Assembly: GCF_036898095.1 (NCBI RefSeq)
Contig: NC_090729.1
Coordinates: forward strand, 74,651,019-74,715,018
Origin: Palaemon carinicauda
Lineage: Eukaryota > Arthropoda > Malacostraca > Decapoda > Palaemonidae
DNA: 64,000 nt
Direction: 5' to 3'
In this document: positions 60,115-64,000 of the stretch, one piece after another
Numbering within the stretch: position 1 is the stretch's first letter
Layout: each line of letters starts with the position of its first letter
The notes under the pieces: model-generated
Told to the model about the DNA's origin: nothing
Seen by the model: only the letters and a program-made list of their open reading frames with translations
Database searches by the model: none
Translations under genes and position numbers: made by a program

Positions 60115-62450
60115 CTGTAAAAGAAGGAGAACATGAGTACATGGAAATAGAGTCATGACTTACATTACTCTTAAATTAAGATTCCTTAATCTAATTCTTA
60201 AACTTAGAATTGTGTTATGTGAGCTCCGGATAGGTGAGCTAGAAAAGAAGTAGGAAGACACATACTTGTGAATCCTGTCCAGCCAGGTACTGCGACCTTT
60301 TCTGCTGGCAATTCCTTAGAACCTGAGGTTATAGGAGAGGGAATGGTATCCCTATGGGGAAGCCAGACTAGGCTTCCTTATAAAGGAATTGTCTGCAGGG
60401 TAGAGAAGGTCTGAGATCGTTCAGAACTTAGATAAAGGAGGGGAAATAGGATAAACCCCTCAATATTTGGGAAGGTCCCAGTAAGAGACTACACTGAGAA
60501 GCACAGAGTATGCTGGAAACATTGTATGGTTCACTCATACAGCTCAGACACTGTCTTCTGGGTATCAAACAGCAAAGATCAGTCTGGCTATATGGATGTA
60601 TAGGTCGACTGCCGGCGCGGGGCCGGCAGCCGGGGGGAAGGGGTGCTTGTCCCTGGAAGCCGCGGAGCGTTGCCGGCAAGCCGGAGGCCTGGTCCGGCGG
60701 GGTGAATCCATCAAGGCTACGCACTGAGTAGTAGAGAGGTAGGAAACACTTATAGGGGCGACCGCCGGCACGGCGGCAGGTCGTCGGCAGGGCGGAGGCC
60801 TCCGGCGATGGTGAACTTAACTGGGTACATAAGATGGAAGGTGTCTGAGAAGCCGGCGGCAGCGGCGGCGGCAAGGGGCGGCGGTCGCCGGCAGCGGCGG
60901 CAAGGGGCGGCGGCCCCCGGCAGCCGGCAGGCTGGCGCCATAGTTGGTTCTCAGACAGGAAGTCCTATGAAGTAGGAAGGTCACCGGGTGTGCTGGCGAC
61001 TAGCGGCGGCAAGGGGCGGCGGCCCCTGGCAGCCGGCAGGGGGCGGCGGCCTTGGCAGCCGGCAGGGGTCCTTGTAGTAGGGAGTCACCTGGCGTGCCGG
61101 CGGCAGTCGCCGGCAGGGTGTTGCTTAGGTAATCCTGAGATAGGAAGGTCCTATGTAGTAGGGAGTCACCTGGCGTGCCGGCGGCAGTCGCCGGCAGGCG
61201 GAGGCGGCAGTGGACCAGCACCATGATAGGAGAGAGAAAGATAAGGAGGGAAGGAGAAAGGGTAATGTCTGATAAACAACCGGCTTCCCTACGGAAGGAA
61301 TGTACTCATGATAGGGGGGGGGAACCCTATCATCCGACGGCAGGGAGCCGGCAGATGGCTGGGTGCCTAAGGTAATTCAAGGGAGGATCAGAGAACACTC
61401 TAGACAGGGGGGGGGAGGGTGATCTCCTGCCGGTAGGGCGGCCGCTAACACAACCCCATAGTTCGACTATGAGGGGGAAGTGTAGCAGAGCGGCCACCCA
61501 GGCAGGAGAGCGCAGCTTAACCTACAATTCTCCCTGAGGGGGAATTGTAGGACAGCGGACAGGGGTGTGAAGGCAAGCTGACACAAAGAATAGAGTGGGG
61601 TAGGGGGGGAGGGGTGAGGGGGCAGAAGGGATCGCGACCCTAAAGCTCCCAGAGGGTGGGGGAATCTGTTTTCTATACTACCCAGGTAGGAGAGAAGCAC
61701 TCTCCAACCCTAGGGTAGGTTAGTTCAGAGTAGGAACAGAACTGGTGTACTGTCCTAAACTATAATAAAACAGAGACCCCCAAGGCCTAACCTAAACCAG
61801 GAGATCTCTTCTTAGATTAGGTAAGGCTGGGGATGCATATCGCTAGGCTACAGGAGGAAGGGACGAGTCCCAACCAAGAGCAGTCTAGGGGGGGAGGGCT
61901 AGGCCCCCCCCCCGCCTTCAGTCTCAGTCGATACCCCAAGGGAAAGACGTTCCTTAGGGGTGGACTGGGATGAACGATAAGTACTCTGGGGTTCTGACCG
62001 AAATCCCCCCATACACTATGGGAGGGAAGAGGGAAGAACTACCTAGCCTAACCTACCCGAAATGTTTCGGGTAAGGGGCTAGGAAAAGCAAGGCTACCCA
62101 GAGGGAGATACATTAGGGTGAAGGAGATAAGGAAGCATACAAGGGTCCCAGCGTGGGGTTAGGTGTGGCCTGGCTGGGCCAGGCACCGTTCCTTGTATGG
62201 TCCCTCGAAGGCGAAAATATGTGCAACATGGAATCTTGTATATGTTTAAAAATGCCTAAATCTTCATTAAAATAACACTAGGAACACTCATATGCAGAAG
62301 TAAATATGAATACTAGGCTGCGGCCTGTGCTAGGCTGAAAGGCTAGTATGGGGTCGACTGGCTAGGAGCGCCGAAGACCACAACGGCATAAAATAACTTT
62401 CTGGAGAAGGAGGTCTCAACCTTCCGGACTCACCAGTGGTAGCTTATACA
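60115..62450 (-). other. DIRS D leader, GCCGGC-rich, with 3' splice site
   Basis: The gag-proximal end reads TCCTTCTTTTACAG on the minus strand, matching C. The stretch 60600-61450 is dense in GCCGGC, CCGGC and GGCGGC words. The 44-bp unit at 61074-61117 recurs exactly at 61155-61198 (81-bp period). Long frames here are by-products of this GC-rich repeat. The distal part is AT-balanced and shares patches with the C leader. The run of 13 C at 62450-62462 lies at its outer limit. Confidence 0.6.
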
Positions 62451-62680
62451 CCCCCCCCCCCGAACCCCCCCAAGCGGCGGCGCGAGCCTAAACCACGCCC
62501 CCTTGGGCGGAGTTACCAGGGACGAGCGGGTTGACTCGGCAATGGAAGGCACATTTCTGAAGTTGACTTCGGCACAGAACGTTCTCCTCTTTTCCCTCCC
62601 GCTGCTCCCAACATATATTTGCTGGTTTTCATTATTCTGCACTCAGCAACCAGAGTAATATCTCAGCCCACGGCTTAATT
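62451..62680 (+). promoter_or_regulatory. Possible promoter region upstream of an unrecognised gene
   Basis: A poly(C) run is followed by a GC-rich patch with two GC-box-like words (CCACGCCCCC and GGGCGGAG, 62496-62515). ACATATATTTG (62611-62621) is 60 bases before the ATG at 62681. Position and composition would suit a promoter, but nothing proves transcription. Confidence 0.25.
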
Positions 62681-62868
62681 ATGGCTAAGCAAATTCTTAC
62701 TTCCGTGGAGGTGCATCGGCTTAGCGAAGACTCCAGCGAAGAGGAGAACGTAATCAGTAACGAAAAACGAACACAATCGACTGCAGGAAGTGATATGCCT
62801 TCTAATTCTGATATCGTAAATATGTTACTCCAACAGAATCAAACACTCATGAAAATTATTCAGAAAAG
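62681..62868 (+). CDS. Putative first coding exon, protein not recognised
   Basis: ATG 62681 opens 62 codons plus two bases (MAKQILTSVEVHRLSEDSS, acidic, then MLLQQNQTLMKII near the end). At 62869 a good donor (AAAAG|GTAAGG) begins; unspliced, the frame would stop at once. The acceptor at 63485 (CTCGGCAG) keeps the same frame and would join it to 63486 onward. Short Ser/Glu-rich and Gln/Leu-rich parts suggest a flexible or coiled N-terminus. It could be a host gene or the first ORF of another element. Confidence 0.4.
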
Positions 62869-63485
62869 GTAAGGTTTTAAATTCTGTTTACAACGAAAAC
62901 GTCATATGGAAAGCAGCTGATTTAGACTAATGACGTCACAAATGCAAATGGCGGCCCCCATACGTAAGTTTGTTATGATTTGAATGCTTAGAGCAGGCAT
63001 TTCCGAACATAGCGTAAGTAGCTTAAGCAAAGCATGTGCATGATTACAACACGAATAATTGGAGTAAACAAACTAAATACTCCAATTTATATATATAACA
63101 AAATTATAATTAGGTATACAAAACAAATTGCTTGCCTGACACATCAAAAGCACGCACCTTAATAGGCAGTAGGCTAGACCACAGGTAAGTTCGAGTTTAC
63201 ATTTCTCGCTTTAAACCTATCGACACTAGCCTAGGCCCTGGGGGGCGATCTGATAAGGGTTACATATGAGGCAGGTCTAGATTATTAATAATAACAGATA
63301 TAAACTTATCATTCACTTAAATATGGCACTGAATTAACCTAAGAGGGCTATTTGAGTCGTGAACCCCATTGCCTGACTTCAGCCTTCTAGGTCCGCTGCT
63401 GTCCATATTTACTATACCTGTTGAACAAACATTTAAATTAATCTATGGTAAATAATTCACTGATATTAAACATTCATCTCGGCAG

Positions 63486-64000
63486 AAGTGGTTCACCTGC
63501 TAAGAAAATGAGGCTCCCCCTCCTACTAAGCGCTCAAGACGATCACCTGAATTACCTGAAAGTGCAAATTTAGACCTCTTTTCCTTTTATAATAATGGAG
63601 ATGAAAGTGATTACCTTCCATAAACCCATTCCTTCATATATTTCCACCAATTTCAAAGCTGAACCATCTTTTCATAGAGAAGGGAAAATTCAATTGAATA
63701 ATTCACTAGTAGCATTAACTTTCAGTGAAGGCCATAGTGATAACCGGGATAAATGCTTTGTTAGTAGTCAAAATAAGGAGTTCTCAGACTTTTTTAAATT
63801 AATTAATACTCCAAAGTTGAATTTCTGGCCTGAAGGTAAGGTATTTGATGACAGCTATAAGAGAAAAATTTTTTATGACATAGAAAATATTAAAATGAGT
63901 ATTTCTGCCTTTCAAGGGCATGCAGCACTGGCACACATTGTATACCCCTCCAAAGTAAATGACATTGATTTTTTGTCCAAGATTATTATTGGTCCCCTAA
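63486..64000 (+). pseudogene. Putative second exon, open to the window edge, with lesions
   Basis: From 63601 the frame (MKVITFHKPIPSYIS...) stays open to the right edge for 133 codons. It contains FFKLINTPKLNFWPEG, RKIFYDIENIKMSISAF and HAALAHIVYPSKVND, which I do not recognise. The same frame joins the exon at 62681 but has TAG 63571-63573. A second frame between about 63516 and 63620 is more protein-like (PPPTKRSRRSPELPES, then LDLFSFYNNGDESDYLP), which suggests two compensating one-base changes. KRSRR resembles a nuclear signal. It could be a transposon ORF or a decayed host gene; it continues beyond the window. Confidence 0.45.

Larger units (their letters stand above)
54085..62450 (-). 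mobile_element. DIRS-like element D (minus strand), best preserved
   Basis: It has the same order as C: leader (62450-60115), gag (60114-58189), RT/RNase H (58220-56416), tyrosine recombinase (56605-55391), 3' untranslated region (55390-54624) and a terminal module (54085-54623). It carries no foreign insert. The lesions I can see are four stops or frame changes in gag, RT and RNase H, and three in the recombinase. The right boundary near 62450 is uncertain because no 5' terminal repeat was found. Confidence 0.85.

Noticed and set aside
60428..61226. Pro/Ala/Arg-rich frames on both strands in the D leader
   Set aside because: They follow from GCCGGC/GGCGGC repeat composition, and there is no counterpart frame in the C leader.
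62450..62680. A missing 5' terminal repeat of DIRS D next to the poly(C) run
   Set aside because: I looked for the terminal words CCATCAGGACGACATGG and CTCAAAATCCG here on both strands and did not find them.

Overview
The window looks like repeat-saturated nuclear DNA of an arthropod, most plausibly a decapod crustacean. This is inferred from abundant DIRS-type tyrosine-recombinase retrotransposons (known from decapods), Jockey-, RTE- and I-like LINEs with microsatellite tails, pogo/Tigger DNA transposons, a copia element and long (TA)n tracts. Splice sites and AATAAA signals are eukaryotic. No bacterial, phage, rRNA, tRNA or CRISPR feature was seen. Only one convincing host-like coding exon (about 10856-11391) and one unrecognised, possibly split coding region (62681 to the right edge) were found.

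Layout, 1-11.4 kb: the 3' part of a Ty3/gypsy element (integrase, candidate 3' LTR) is followed by a degenerate Tigger/pogo transposon (2728-5243) that runs straight into 0.6 kb of (TA)n. Next is a three-level nest. A minus-strand RTE-like LINE (about 5925-10440) is split by a second pogo-like element (6602-9420, TA target duplication), which is itself split by a plus-strand Jockey-like LINE (about 6723-8385). A terminal-exon-like host coding segment follows.

11.7-36.2 kb: DIRS element A (11767-22072, plus strand) has inverted terminal repeats, an internal complementary region, gag, RT, RNase H and tyrosine recombinase, and carries two separate internal tandem duplications (about 1.0 kb and 1.63 kb). 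About 3 kb without an obvious gene follows. DIRS element B (25077-about 36150, plus, cut off in gag) is split by a minus-strand copia element (25767-33415, paired about 150-bp LTRs, initiator-Met-type primer-binding site). The copia element is itself invaded by Tigger-type fragments, a (TA)n tract and a plus-strand I-group LINE.

36.2-43.2 kb: AT-rich DNA with no gene that I can support.

43.2-62.5 kb: two minus-strand DIRS elements of a second family, C (43478-54084) and D (54085-about 62450), lie head to tail. Each has, in its own 5' to 3' order, a 2.3-kb leader rich in GCCGGC palindromes, a 3' splice site, gag, RT plus RNase H, tyrosine recombinase, and a 3' module bounded by 61-bp inverted repeats. 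C has been hit by a piggyBac-like element (TTAA site) and a Tigger-type MITE (TA site). D is the better preserved, with an intact YLDD in RT and all the recognisable recombinase residues, but it carries a few stops and frameshifts. The genes work together only in the sense of retrotransposon life cycles: Gag packages RNA, RT/RNase H copies it, and the recombinase is expected to insert a circular DNA. No copy in the window looks fully intact.
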